A stretch of 64,000 nt of DNA, from the NCBI RefSeq assembly GCF_029946505.1, contig NZ_JARZHG010000023.1, positions 117,758-181,757 on the forward strand. The letters run 5' to 3'. The notes under the pieces are model-generated. The model had not been told where the DNA came from and made no database searches. It was given only the letters and a program-made list of their open reading frames with translations. Shown here piece after piece: positions 50,068 through 59,699 of the stretch; positions within the stretch are counted from its first letter, which is position 1, and every line of letters starts with the position of its first letter. The position numbers and the translations under genes are program-made. Origin of the DNA: Polyangium sp. y55x31. Its GTDB lineage: Bacteria; Myxococcota_A; Polyangia; Polyangiales; Polyangiaceae.

Positions 50068-52020
50068 TCATTTCCCCCTCACCCGGCTGTCATCGGCCTC
50101 GCGCCGCGTGACGCCCTCCCGATCGAACAATTCGAGCAGCGGGATCGCCTGCCTCCGACCGAGGCCCGACAGATCCTTGAAATCGGCGATCGACATGCGG
50201 CCCTGTTTGTCGAGGTGCTCCTTCACCTTGGTCCGCAGCCCGTCGATGTCCGCCCGAAAAAACCAGAGCTCGCCGGCGTGGATCGCGTGCCCCTCGCGCA
50301 CGAGCTTCGCCAGGATCGCCTTCACTTCCTTGGGCGAAGCGCCCGAGGCCTCCTTGACGCCGAACTCGGTCAACCCCTTGAGCTGCGCCTTCTCCAGCGC
50401 CGTGAGCGCCGCCCCGACCACGCCGAGCGCGCCCGAAGCCGACGCCGCCGCAACCTGAGGCGCGCGCACGACGTCGCCCTCGACGACGATGGGCTCGCCC
50501 GCGACGCTGCCACTCTTCGAAGCCGCAAGCTTGATGATCTCTTCGGCCGCCTCGGCGCCAGCCCGCGCAGCAAGGCGCGCGCGCAAGGTCTCGAGGACCA
50601 TGCCGCGATCGAGGGGGTTTTTCTTTTGATGTGCAACGACGAGCCCACGCGCCTCCACCGCGAGCTCGACGAGCGCAGCCCGCGGAACCCAGCCGAGGCG
50701 CTTGATCCGCGCGAGCTCGCCCTTGTCGCCGAGCTTGTCCGCCGCACGTTCGAGCTCGGCCGCAGGCAAGGAGAAGCGCGAGAGCAAGGCGTCACGAAGG
50801 AGCGGGCGCGGCGAGGATTCGAGGGCGAGCGCGCGCATGACGGCCTGCGGTTCACGCGTGGCAAGGAAGAGGGCTTCGAGGACGGCAAGGCGCGCAGCGC
50901 GGCCACGCTTGCGCAAGCTCTGGGGCGGGCGCGCATCGAGGACCTCACCGCCGCCGAGGACGGCACCCGCAGGGCCGTCGACATCCGAGCCACGCAGGAC
51001 GAACCTGTCACCGCCGACGACGGCGAGCGCATCAGCAAGGCGCAAACGAGCGAGGCGGCGGCCATCGTCGAGCGGTTCGCCGAGGAGGTCGAGCTTGCCC
51101 GAGGAGCGCGCAGTGCCGATGTACACGGAGACGCTCATGCCACTGCGCACAGGGGCCGTGGCCCGAAGCGAGACGTCGATCCGGCGCGTGGGGACGACGC
51201 TGGGATCGTCGGTGACGAGGTCGCCGCGGTGCACGGATTCGAGCGGCAAACCCGCGAGGTTCAAGGCAAGGCGCGTCGGGGCCTCGGCGACGTCGACAGC
51301 GCGATCATGAATGTGGAGGCCACGCGCACTCGTCCTGTGAACCTCCCCCTCGGCGCTGCGCTCGCCCGCGCGGCCGGTGCCGACGACGAAGAGAGGCCCA
51401 CCGAGCGGAATCTTGCCCTCGACGAGCGTACCCGTGACGACAGTGCCAGCGCCACGCACGGAGAAGACGCGGTCGACACCAAGGCGCGCACGCGGCGCAG
51501 CCGCAGGCGGCGGGAGCGCAGTCAAAGCACGCCGAACAGCGTCACGCACCGCATCGAGGCCCTCACCCGTGCGCGCGGAACAAAGCACGACCTCAGCCTG
51601 CATACGGCCCGCGAGGAGCTCGACAGCCTCATCGCCAGCAAGGCGCGCGAGCTCTTCACCCACACGATCCATCTTCGTGACGACCACGACGGCACGGCGA
51701 ACGCCAAGCAGCTCGCAAGCCGCAACATGCTCGCGCGTCTGCGGCATGACGCCCTCATCCGCAGCGACGACGAGCATGACGACCTCCATGCCAATCGCGC
51801 CGGCAATCATCGTGTGCACGAGGCGGCGGTGGCCCGGCACGTCGATGATGCTGACCTCCATGCCGTCGTCGAGCTTCCACGGCGCAAAGCCGAGCTCGAT
51901 CGTGATGCCGCGGCGCTTCTCCTCCGGCAGGCGATCCGTATCGATGCCCGTCAGAGCACGAACGAGGGTCGTTTTCCCGTGGTCGACATGACCCGCAGTG
52001 CCGAGGACGAAGCGGCGCAC
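50068..52020 (-). CDS. selB: Selenocysteine-specific elongation factor SelB
   Basis: 650 residues. GTP-binding motifs are [17 protein letters not shown] (G1), [12 protein letters not shown] (G2), DVPGH (G3) and VVTKMDR (G4). EF-Tu-like beta domains follow, then about 200 C-terminal residues of winged-helix repeats that bind the SECIS RNA. It delivers Sec-tRNA to UGA. The GTG at 52020 gives the [18 protein letters not shown] start; an earlier frame start at 52092 would run across the selC gene. It lies 46 bp from and divergent to selC. Confidence 0.95.
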   Translation of the reverse strand: MRRFVLGTAGHVDHGKTTLVRALTGIDTDRLPEEKRRGITIELGFAPWKLDDGMEVSIIDVPGHRRLVHTMIAGAIGMEVVMLVVAADEGVMPQTREHVAACELLGVRRAVVVVTKMDRVGEELARLAGDEAVELLAGRMQAEVVLCSARTGEGLDAVRDAVRRALTALPPPAAAPRARLGVDRVFSVRGAGTVVTGTLVEGKIPLGGPLFVVGTGRAGERSAEGEVHRTSARGLHIHDRAVDVAEAPTRLALNLAGLPLESVHRGDLVTDDPSVVPTRRIDVSLRATAPVRSGMSVSVYIGTARSSGKLDLLGEPLDDGRRLARLRLADALAVVGGDRFVLRGSDVDGPAGAVLGGGEVLDARPPQSLRKRGRAARLAVLEALFLATREPQAVMRALALESSPRPLLRDALLSRFSLPAAELERAADKLGDKGELARIKRLGWVPRAALVELAVEARGLVVAHQKKNPLDRGMVLETLRARLAARAGAEAAEEIIKLAASKSGSVAGEPIVVEGDVVRAPQVAAASASGALGVVGAALTALEKAQLKGLTEFGVKEASGASPKEVKAILAKLVREGHAIHAGELWFFRADIDGLRTKVKEHLDKQGRMSIADFKDLSGLGRRQAIPLLELFDREGVTRREADDSRVRGK

Positions 52021-52066
52021 GGCGCGAGGGTAGCCCCGCGCAAAGAAACCCGCTAGAAGAGCAGGT

Positions 52067-52161
52067 GGAAGCGCGCGGTCGGCTGGTGCCACCCCCGGTC
52101 TTCAAAATCGGTGCGGGGCAGTTCCGCTGTCCTGGGCAGGTTCGATTCCTGTGCGCTTCCG
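52067..52161 (+). tRNA. selC: tRNA-Sec (anticodon TCA)
   Basis: 95 nt, the usual length of bacterial SelC. The acceptor stem is eight base pairs, GGAAGCGC (52067-52074) with GCGCTTCC (52153-52160), plus discriminator G. It has a long variable arm and an anticodon loop CTTCAAA within GGTCTTCAAAATC, giving anticodon TCA. A T-rich stretch (52165-52169) follows. CCA is not encoded. Head-to-head with selB. Confidence 0.94.
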
Positions 52162-52181
52162 TCGTTTTTGGCGGCGTAGCG

Positions 52182-52513
52182 CCGGGGTTTCACCCCGGAC
52201 CCCGACCAGGGGCTATCCACCCCTGGACCCGGACCAGCGCAAGCGCTGGACTCGGGGTCGATGAACTGCGCGATGCGCAGTTCATCGAACAGCCAGTGGC
52301 AAGACCAGCGACGACCCTGCCAGCCAAGACAGCAGCGCTGGCGGCTCGACGGGCGCCCCCCGTCGCCGTGTGAGACGAACCCTCGTGGTCTTGCCACGGG
52401 CCCGTCGGAGAAACTGCGCGATGCGCAGTTTCTCCGCCCTCGGTCCAGGCCGTGCCTGGTCCGGGGTGCAGGGGGCGGACAGCCCCCTGCTGGGGTGCGG
52501 GGCAAAGCCCCGC
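52182..52513. repeat. Dispersed inverted-arm hairpin element, copy D
   Basis: 332 bp, same orientation as copy A. CCGGGGT/ACCCCGG (52182-52198), CCAGGGG/CCCCTGG, CCAGCGC/GCGCTGG, then the 13-bp stem CGATGAACTGCGC with complement around GAT (52259-52287). The centre carries inverted GTGGCAAGACCA (52296-52307) and TGGTCTTGCCAC (52386-52397). The right arm has GGAGAAACTGCGC with complement (52407-52435), CCAGGC/GCCTGG, GGGGGC/GCCCCC and GCGGGGC/GCCCCGC (52497-52513). It begins 20 bp after selC and ends 15 bp before the sigma-54 regulator stop. Confidence 0.93.
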
Positions 52514-52528
52514 TCCGCGCATCCCCTC

Positions 52529-53911
52529 TCAGCCCTCGCCAGGGTCTGTCTTGCCGTGGATGCCGTGGCGCTTGAGGTACGTGCGGACGTGGGCGCGCTC
52601 CATGCCGGCGCGGCGTGCGATCTCCGAGATGTTGCCTTTGGCCTCGTCGAAGAGTGCTGCGAAGTATTCGCGCTCGAACCGTGCGAGCACGTCGTGCTTC
52701 GCCTCCTGGAATGCTTTGCCCTTGAACGACGCGCCTGCGCCGGTGGATACCGGCCCGCCTGCGCTGCTCGACGGCGGCGGGCCTGCGACGTGGGGCTCGT
52801 GGATCTCCGTCAGCGCGCCGAGATGCGCTGCCACGTCGAGCTCCTCGCCCTCGCCACCGAGTGCGTAGGCCACTGCGACGGCGTTCTTCAGCTCGCGCAC
52901 GTTGCCTGGCCAGTCGTGACGCATGAGCCGTTCGAGTGTGGAGTTACTGACTCGATCGAATGCGCCCTCGTCGCCGCCGAGATCTCGCAGCATGCGACGC
53001 ACGAGCACTGGGATGTCTTCGAGCCGCTGGCGTAGCGCGGGCAGCTCCACGCGCACTTGCGCCACGCGGAAGTAGAGGTCGCTCCGGAAGGCGCCCGTGT
53101 TCACGGCGCGCACGAGATCCCGCCGCGTCGCTGCGAGCACGCGGACGTCGACCTCGCGGTACGACGAGCCGCCCACGCTCTTGATGCGACGTTCTGCCAG
53201 CGCGCGGAGTAGCTTCGGTTGCACCTCGATCGGCAGCTCGCCTAGCTCGTCGAGGAAGATCGTCCCGCCCTCGGCCTCCACGAATGGCGAGAGACGCTTG
53301 TCGACGGCTCCCGTGAATGCGCCGCGCTCGTGGCCGAAGAGCGTCGCCTCCGCGAGGCTCGACGGGATCGAGCCGCAGTCGACCACGACGAACGGTTTTT
53401 TCGCGCGCGCGCTCGCCTGGTGGATCGCTTGCGCCACCACCTCCTTGCCCGTGCCCGTCTCGCCCGTGATGAGCACGGTCAGGTCTGTCGGCGCGACCTT
53501 GGAGAGTTTTTCGAAGATGCCGCGCATCCCGGCGCTCTGCGCGACGAGCGGGCCGAAGGCTGGGATCGAGGGCACCGTGATCCGCTCGGGCCGCGCGGGC
53601 TCGAACGAGAGCTCGGTCTCGCCCAGCCGGAGCTTGCATGCGGCGAGCAAAAAGACCTCGCCGACGCGCACGCCGCCCGCGAACGTGCCGTTGCGACTGC
53701 CGAGATCTCGCACGCGTACGCCCTGCTCGGTGGCCACGAGCTCGGCGTGCACGGCGCTGATCTTCGCGTCGTCGAGCACGATGCTGCACTGGGCGTTGCG
53801 GCCGACGATCACCGGCTCGGTGCCCACTTCCACCCAGCCCGCTTTGCCGGCCTTGATGCGGCCTCCGCGGACTTCGACCTTGTTTCGTGAAAGGACGGTC
53901 GCGTCGTTCAC
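52529..53911 (-). CDS. FHA-domain sigma-54-dependent transcriptional activator
   Basis: 460 residues. FHA domain about 25-105 (VGRNAQCSIVLDDAKISAVHAEL, DLGSRNGT). AAA+ domain about 118-350: GETGTGKE Walker A, GHERGAFTGA (the sigma-54 contact loop), GGTIFLDELGE Walker B and WPGNVRELKN. A FIS-type helix-turn-helix at the end (ISEIARRAGMERAHVRTYLKRHG). It activates sigma-54 promoters when its FHA domain reads a phosphoprotein. GTG start. The kinase gene ends 16 bp upstream, so the kinase is the likely input. Confidence 0.95.
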   Translation of the reverse strand: MNDATVLSRNKVEVRGGRIKAGKAGWVEVGTEPVIVGRNAQCSIVLDDAKISAVHAELVATEQGVRVRDLGSRNGTFAGGVRVGEVFLLAACKLRLGETELSFEPARPERITVPSIPAFGPLVAQSAGMRGIFEKLSKVAPTDLTVLITGETGTGKEVVAQAIHQASARAKKPFVVVDCGSIPSSLAEATLFGHERGAFTGAVDKRLSPFVEAEGGTIFLDELGELPIEVQPKLLRALAERRIKSVGGSSYREVDVRVLAATRRDLVRAVNTGAFRSDLYFRVAQVRVELPALRQRLEDIPVLVRRMLRDLGGDEGAFDRVSNSTLERLMRHDWPGNVRELKNAVAVAYALGGEGEELDVAAHLGALTEIHEPHVAGPPPSSSAGGPVSTGAGASFKGKAFQEAKHDVLARFEREYFAALFDEAKGNISEIARRAGMERAHVRTYLKRHGIHGKTDPGEG

Positions 53912-53927
53912 GGCGTCACCCGATTCG

Positions 53928-55025
53928 TCACCTGCCGGTCCTGCGTCCTCGCCCCGGCTCCAAGGAAACGTCGAGCGCTTGCCCGAGCAGCGGCGTATCC
54001 ACCGTCTCCGTGGGTGGATGATCGACCCACGTGGGCTGATCGTCCTGGCTCCCCGCCACGTCCGATTCGTCCGCGACCGTCGGCGGATCGGGGGGCGCGA
54101 GGACGAGCGACGAGGGCTCCGGCGCCCGTGGCGGCGGCGGCGGCTGGATCACGCGTCCCCCCGGCGCGAGCGTGCGCCACGCGTCGAGCGCCTCGCGCGC
54201 CGAGCTGAATCGGTTCTCTCGTTTGCGTTCGAGCGCGCGTTCGAGGAACCGCTCGATCCCTGCGGGCCAGCGGTCTCCTGTCGCCTCGGCCAGGCTCGGC
54301 GCTTGTCGTTCGAGCTTCATCGCCACGAGCAGCGCCGCCGTCGTCCCTTCGAAGGGCAACCGCCCCGAGAGCGCGCGGAATGCGACGGCGCCGACGGCGT
54401 AGATGTCTGCCCGTTCGTCGGCTCGCGCGGCGCCGCGCACCTGCTCGGGGGCCATGTATGCGAACGAGCCCAGCGTCGCGTCGAAGGCCGTGAGTGTCGG
54501 CTCGTTTTGCTCGCCGTCGCCGCGCTTGAGCTTCGAGATCCCGAAGTCCAGGATCTTCGCGCGCTCGGGCCGCTCGGGGTACGCCGTGCGCTCGAGGAAG
54601 ATGTTTCCGGGCTTCAGATCCCGATGGATCACGTCGGCCGCGTGGGCTGCGCCGAGCCCGCAGAGCACGTCTTCGATGATCGGAAAGACCTCGGTGAACG
54701 GCAGGTATTGCTCGCGCTTCAGCCGGTCGGCCAGGCTCTCGCCGTCGAGCCGCTCGAAGACCAGCAAATGCGCGCCGTCGGGCGTCTGGCCCACGTCGAG
54801 CAGGCTGCAGACGTAGGGGCTCTGGATGGCCGAGGCGATCTTGGCCTCGCGCTGGAAGCGCTGCACGAGGTCGGGCTTCACGGCGGCGCGGGCGAGGAGG
54901 ACCTTGATGGCCACCTCACGCCCGGTCGTATCGCTGCGAGCAGCCCACACCTCGCCCATACCGCCGCGGCCGAGGAGGCGGGTCACTCGGTAGCCCGCGA
55001 GGATGTCGCCAGGGTGGATCGCCAC
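53928..55025 (-). CDS. Ser/Thr protein kinase paired with FHA/sigma-54 activator
   Basis: 365 residues. Kinase domain about 12-280: LLGRGGMGEVWAAR, AIKVL lysine, HRDLKPGNIF, KILDFGISKL and GSFAYMAPEQV. A Pro-rich, acidic tail (280-365) contains several T-P/T-V-D sites that could be autophosphorylated and bound by the neighbouring FHA domain. No transmembrane helix, so it is cytosolic. Likely the upstream element of a kinase-to-sigma-54 pathway, as established for several myxobacterial pairs. Confidence 0.95.
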   Translation of the reverse strand: MAIHPGDILAGYRVTRLLGRGGMGEVWAARSDTTGREVAIKVLLARAAVKPDLVQRFQREAKIASAIQSPYVCSLLDVGQTPDGAHLLVFERLDGESLADRLKREQYLPFTEVFPIIEDVLCGLGAAHAADVIHRDLKPGNIFLERTAYPERPERAKILDFGISKLKRGDGEQNEPTLTAFDATLGSFAYMAPEQVRGAARADERADIYAVGAVAFRALSGRLPFEGTTAALLVAMKLERQAPSLAEATGDRWPAGIERFLERALERKRENRFSSAREALDAWRTLAPGGRVIQPPPPPRAPEPSSLVLAPPDPPTVADESDVAGSQDDQPTWVDHPPTETVDTPLLGQALDVSLEPGRGRRTGR

Positions 55026-55234
55026 GGACCGGGGGTTTGGGGGCGAAGCTCGGGTTATCCGAGCGTAGCTCCCAAGCGTTGACCTGCATCGATGACCGTA
55101 CCAGCGAAGGCCCGGATATTGGAAGGAAGAAACGCGGCGCGTGTTTCTCGGGAAACGCTTGCGCGCGCGGGCGCCCGAAAAGTGTTCGGATCCCCTCGAC
55201 CCTGCCTTGCACTGCCTGTACGCTCCGGCCGGCC

Positions 55235-55624
55235 ATGCCGCGAACCGCCGAGGACGTAGAGAGCTTCCTCCTGCAACTGAGCCGCCACTTCGAGATCGAC
55301 GGCGGCACTTACCTCGTCTCCGCAGGCGCGGAGATGCCGCCGATCGCGATCCGCGTGGCGCCGCCGATCCTCGCCGTGCGCGTTGCGATCGGCCCGCTGC
55401 CGCAGGATCCCGAGCACCAGAACAAGCTGTTCCGCCGGTTGCTCGAGTACAACGCGACGGACCTGATGCACGCCGCCTACGGCATCGACGATCACACCGT
55501 CGTGCTCTCGGCCGCGCTGCCCCTCGACAACCTCGACCTCAACGAGCTCGAGGCCACGCTGAGCGACCTCGACCTCGCGTTGGCGCGTCACGTGCCGACG
55601 CTCCACGATCTCGCCACCACCTAG
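55235..55624 (+). CDS. YbjN/CesT-like small protein
   Basis: 129 residues, alpha/beta, acidic. SFLLQLSRHFEIDGGTYLV and LFRRLLEYNATDLMHAAYGIDDHTVVLSAALPLDNLD match the type III chaperone/YbjN fold. It is cytosolic and lacks catalytic residues. It ends 51 bp before pspA on the same strand, a recurring association with phage-shock genes; a chaperone or regulatory role is inferred. Confidence 0.78.
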   Translation: MPRTAEDVESFLLQLSRHFEIDGGTYLVSAGAEMPPIAIRVAPPILAVRVAIGPLPQDPEHQNKLFRRLLEYNATDLMHAAYGIDDHTVVLSAALPLDNLDLNELEATLSDLDLALARHVPTLHDLATT

Positions 55625-55675
55625 CTCACCTAGCTCGCGAGACGAGACCAGTTCTCGGACGAGAGGCCAATCGAG

Positions 55676-56503
<828 letters not shown>

Positions 56504-56519
56504 TCGAGTAGTACCTGCC

Positions 56520-59399
56520 ATGAGTGAAGCTGGGACGACGGGCACGGGATCCGTCCGCCCCTCCGAGCAGCGCTCGCCTGCCAAGGCGCAGCCGCCAGCC
56601 ACCGGGGGGAAGGACGGGCTCGTTTACGCAGAGGACATCGACTCTCTCCTGGGTCGACTCGGTGCCAGTTCGAGCGGGGGGCTCGACGAGGCCGAGGCCG
56701 CGGCGCGGCTCGAGAAACACGGCAAGAACAAGCTCCCGGATCCGCCGCAGAAGAGCGCGATCCGGAGGCTCGTCGAGCAATTCGCGAACCCACTGGTCCT
56801 CACGCTGCTGGCCGCCGCCGCGATCGCGGTCGTCGTCGGCTTCACGGATCACGAGGGCGGGATCCTGCATCGCTTCGGCGACGCGATCGCGATCCTCCTG
56901 ATCGTCATCCTCAACGCGTTCCTCGGGTACTACCAGGAGCGGCGCGCGGAGGCCGCGCTCGAAGCGCTGCAGAAGCTCAGCGCGCCGTCGGCGCGCGTGC
57001 GCCGCGGCGGCAAGGTGATGGTCATCGCGGCCGAGGACGTGGTCCCGGGTGATCTCCTGGAGCTCGAAGCGGGCGACGCGATCGCGGCCGACGCGCGGCT
57101 CGTGCAGACGATCGACCTCGCGACCGAGGAAGCAGCGCTGACGGGCGAGAGCGCCGCCGCGGCGAAGGACGCGCTCGCGCCGGTCGCGGCGGACGCGCCG
57201 CTCGGCGATCGCGTGAACATGGTCTTCACGGGGACGATCGTCGTGCGCGGCAAGGCGCGCGCCGTCGTCACCACGACCGGAAGCGGCACCGAGCTCGGCA
57301 AGATCGGCGAGATGATCCGGTCCGTCGGCGAGACGAAGACGCCACTCGAAGAGCGCCTCGAATCGTTCGGCACGACGATCCTGCGCGCGTGCCTCGTGCT
57401 CTCGGCCGTCCTCCTCGGCTGGGGCTTCCTCCGCGGCGGCCGGCCGTGGCACGAGCTCTTGCTCGAAGCCGTGAGCCTCGCGGTCGCCGCGATCCCCGAG
57501 GGTCTGCCGGCGATCACCACGATCACGCTCGCGCTCGGCATGCAGCGCATGGCGCGGCGCGGGGCCATCGTGCGCAAGCTGCCGGCGGTCGAGACGCTCG
57601 GCGCGGCGACGGTCATCGCCTCGGACAAGACGGGCACGCTCACGCAGAACGAGATGACCGTGCGTGTCGTCTACGCGGGCGGCAAGCGCTACCAGGTCAC
57701 GGGCGAGGGCTACGATCCGCACGGCATGTTCCGGCACGAGGGCGAGATCGACCGGGGGTTCGGGGCGCAGGACGCCGAAGGCGATCCGAAGCCCCGAGCG
57801 ATGGACCTAGAACTCGACAAGCTGCCGGCGCCGCTCACGTACACGCTCTCGACGGCCGCGCTCTGCAACAACGCGCACCTCGAGCAGGACAGGGAGACGA
57901 AGAAGTGGCGCATCGTCGGCGATCCGACGGAAGGCGCGCTGCTCGCGCTCGCGGCGAAGGGCAACCTCGCCCGCGAGTCCGTCGCTCCCTCGCACCAGTT
58001 CGTCCACGAGCTGCCCTTCGACAGCGACCGCAAGCGCATGACCGTGATCACGCGCGACCAGAACGGCCGCGAGATCGCGCACGTGAAGGGCAGCGTCGAC
58101 GTGCTGCTCCCGCTCTGCGTCAAGTACGCGGCCGACGACGGCGTGCGTGGCCTGACCGAGGAGGATCGGCGCACGATCATCCATGTCGCCGAGGAGATGA
58201 GCGCGCAGGCCCTCCGCGTGCTCGCGCTCTGCCGTCGCGTGCGCAAGGACGGCGTGGCGGACGGCGACGTCGAGCGAGAGCTCACGTTCCTCGGCCTCGT
58301 GGGCATGATGGATCCGCCGCGCGCGGGCGTGAAGGAGGCCGTCGCGACCTGCAAGCGCGCCGGGATCCGCGCGGTGATGATCACCGGCGATCACAAGCTC
58401 ACGGCGACGGCGATCGCCAAGGAGATCGGCCTCTGGGACGAGGGCGACGAGGCGATCACGGGCTCCGAGCTCGCGAAGATGACGGACGAGGAGCTGACGA
58501 AGCGCGTCGAGCACCTGCGCGTCTTCGCGCGGACCACGGCCGAGCAGAAGCTCCGGATCGTGCGGGCGTTCAAGGCGAAGGGGCACGTGGTGGCGATGAC
58601 GGGCGACGGCGTGAACGACGCGCCGGCGCTGCGCGAGTCGCACATCGGCGTGGCCATGGGCCTCGGGGGCACGGACGTCGCGCGGCAGGCCGCCGACCTC
58701 GTGCTCGCGGACGACAACTTCGCCACGATCGTCGAGGCGGTGCGCGAGGGCCGCGCGATCTACCGCAACATCCAGAAGTTCATCTTCTTCTTGCTGTCGT
58801 CGAACATGGGCCTGCTCGTGGCCGTGTTCGTGGTGTCGTTCTTCGGCAAGTGGCCGCCGCTGACGCCGCTCATGATCCTGTGGATCAACCTCGTCACGAA
58901 CGGCCTGCCGGCCCTGGCGCTGGGCATCGATCCGCCGGATCCGCACCTCATGCGCGAGCCGCCGCGCGACACGAGCGAGGGCCTCCTGAACCGCCGCGAC
59001 TACCTCGGGATCCTCTACGTCGGCGGGATCATGGGCGCGGCCGCGGTGGCGCTCTACGTGCTGTCGCCGCAGGACGAGCAGGGGCTCTTGCAGACGCGCG
59101 CCGTCGCGTTCTCGCTGCTCGCGCTCTCGCCGCTCTTCCACGCGTGGAGCTGCCGGAGCCCGATCCTCTCGGCGTTCTCGTCGAAGCCGCTCGTGAGCCT
59201 CCCGCTCTTCCTCGCGTGCGCGGCGAGCGCGGCGATCCACCTGGTCGCGATCCTGGTGCCGAGCCTGCGCCCGGTCTTCCGGACGTACGCGATGTCCCCG
59301 CACGAGTGGATGATCCTGCTGGTCCTCTCGGCGCTCGTGGTGCCGGCCGTGGAGATCGCCAAGGCGATCGATCGGGCCATCCGACCGCGTACGGCCTGA
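56520..59399 (+). CDS. P2A-type cation (Ca2+) P-type ATPase
   Basis: 959 residues. Phosphorylation site SDKTGTLT with D369, TGES actuator loop, PEGLPA in transmembrane helix 4, KGSVDVLLPLC nucleotide-binding segment and GDGVNDAPAL hinge. About ten membrane helices. Similarity of the transmembrane-4 motif and length to SERCA/PacL points to calcium export, but manganese cannot be excluded. The first 35 residues are a low-complexity cytosolic extension. The operon with pspA links ion homeostasis to membrane stress. Confidence 0.94.
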   Translation: MSEAGTTGTGSVRPSEQRSPAKAQPPATGGKDGLVYAEDIDSLLGRLGASSSGGLDEAEAAARLEKHGKNKLPDPPQKSAIRRLVEQFANPLVLTLLAAAAIAVVVGFTDHEGGILHRFGDAIAILLIVILNAFLGYYQERRAEAALEALQKLSAPSARVRRGGKVMVIAAEDVVPGDLLELEAGDAIAADARLVQTIDLATEEAALTGESAAAAKDALAPVAADAPLGDRVNMVFTGTIVVRGKARAVVTTTGSGTELGKIGEMIRSVGETKTPLEERLESFGTTILRACLVLSAVLLGWGFLRGGRPWHELLLEAVSLAVAAIPEGLPAITTITLALGMQRMARRGAIVRKLPAVETLGAATVIASDKTGTLTQNEMTVRVVYAGGKRYQVTGEGYDPHGMFRHEGEIDRGFGAQDAEGDPKPRAMDLELDKLPAPLTYTLSTAALCNNAHLEQDRETKKWRIVGDPTEGALLALAAKGNLARESVAPSHQFVHELPFDSDRKRMTVITRDQNGREIAHVKGSVDVLLPLCVKYAADDGVRGLTEEDRRTIIHVAEEMSAQALRVLALCRRVRKDGVADGDVERELTFLGLVGMMDPPRAGVKEAVATCKRAGIRAVMITGDHKLTATAIAKEIGLWDEGDEAITGSELAKMTDEELTKRVEHLRVFARTTAEQKLRIVRAFKAKGHVVAMTGDGVNDAPALRESHIGVAMGLGGTDVARQAADLVLADDNFATIVEAVREGRAIYRNIQKFIFFLLSSNMGLLVAVFVVSFFGKWPPLTPLMILWINLVTNGLPALALGIDPPDPHLMREPPRDTSEGLLNRRDYLGILYVGGIMGAAAVALYVLSPQDEQGLLQTRAVAFSLLALSPLFHAWSCRSPILSAFSSKPLVSLPLFLACAASAAIHLVAILVPSLRPVFRTYAMSPHEWMILLVLSALVVPAVEIAKAIDRAIRPRTA

Positions 59400-59404
59400 C
59401 CGAA

Positions 59405-59426
59405 GGGGTCGGCACCTTCCGACCCC
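59405..59426 (+). terminator. Hairpin after the P-type ATPase
   Basis: A perfect 8-bp inverted repeat, GGGGTCGG (59405-59412) and CCGACCCC (59419-59426) with a 6-base loop, begins 6 bp after the stop codon. No T run follows, so factor-dependent termination or simple mRNA end protection is possible. Confidence 0.45.
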
Positions 59427-59579
59427 CTCGCAACGCAGCGACCCCCCCGCGCAACATCGACGCGTCCCCCTCGCAACGCAGCGACCCCCCCGCGCAACAT
59501 CGACGCGACCCCCTCGCAACGCCGCTACCCCCACGCGCAACGTCGACGCGACCCCCTCGCAACGCCGCGACCCCCTGGG
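59421..59579. repeat. 43-bp tandem repeat, about 3.6 copies
   Basis: Units begin at 59421, 59464, 59507 and 59550 (the last partial), each starting G-[AT]-CCCCCTCGCAACG and containing a second CGCAAC submotif, then TCGACGC. The first two units differ by one base, the third by a few. It lies in the 300-bp gap between the ATPase and the next secreted-protein gene. No other feature is seen in the rest of that gap. Confidence 0.9.
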
Positions 59580-59699
59580 CACACGATTGACCGCCTCCCC
59601 GGGGCGACTTCGCCCGGGTATCTTCGCGGGAACAACGGGCTTCCCGGGGCCTCACACCCCGGTGAACAAAGGTCCCCTGCCCCCGTCCATACCCTGCTC

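Noticed and set aside
59421..59579. CRISPR array at the 43-bp tandem repeat
   Set aside because: Units are directly adjacent with no unique spacers.
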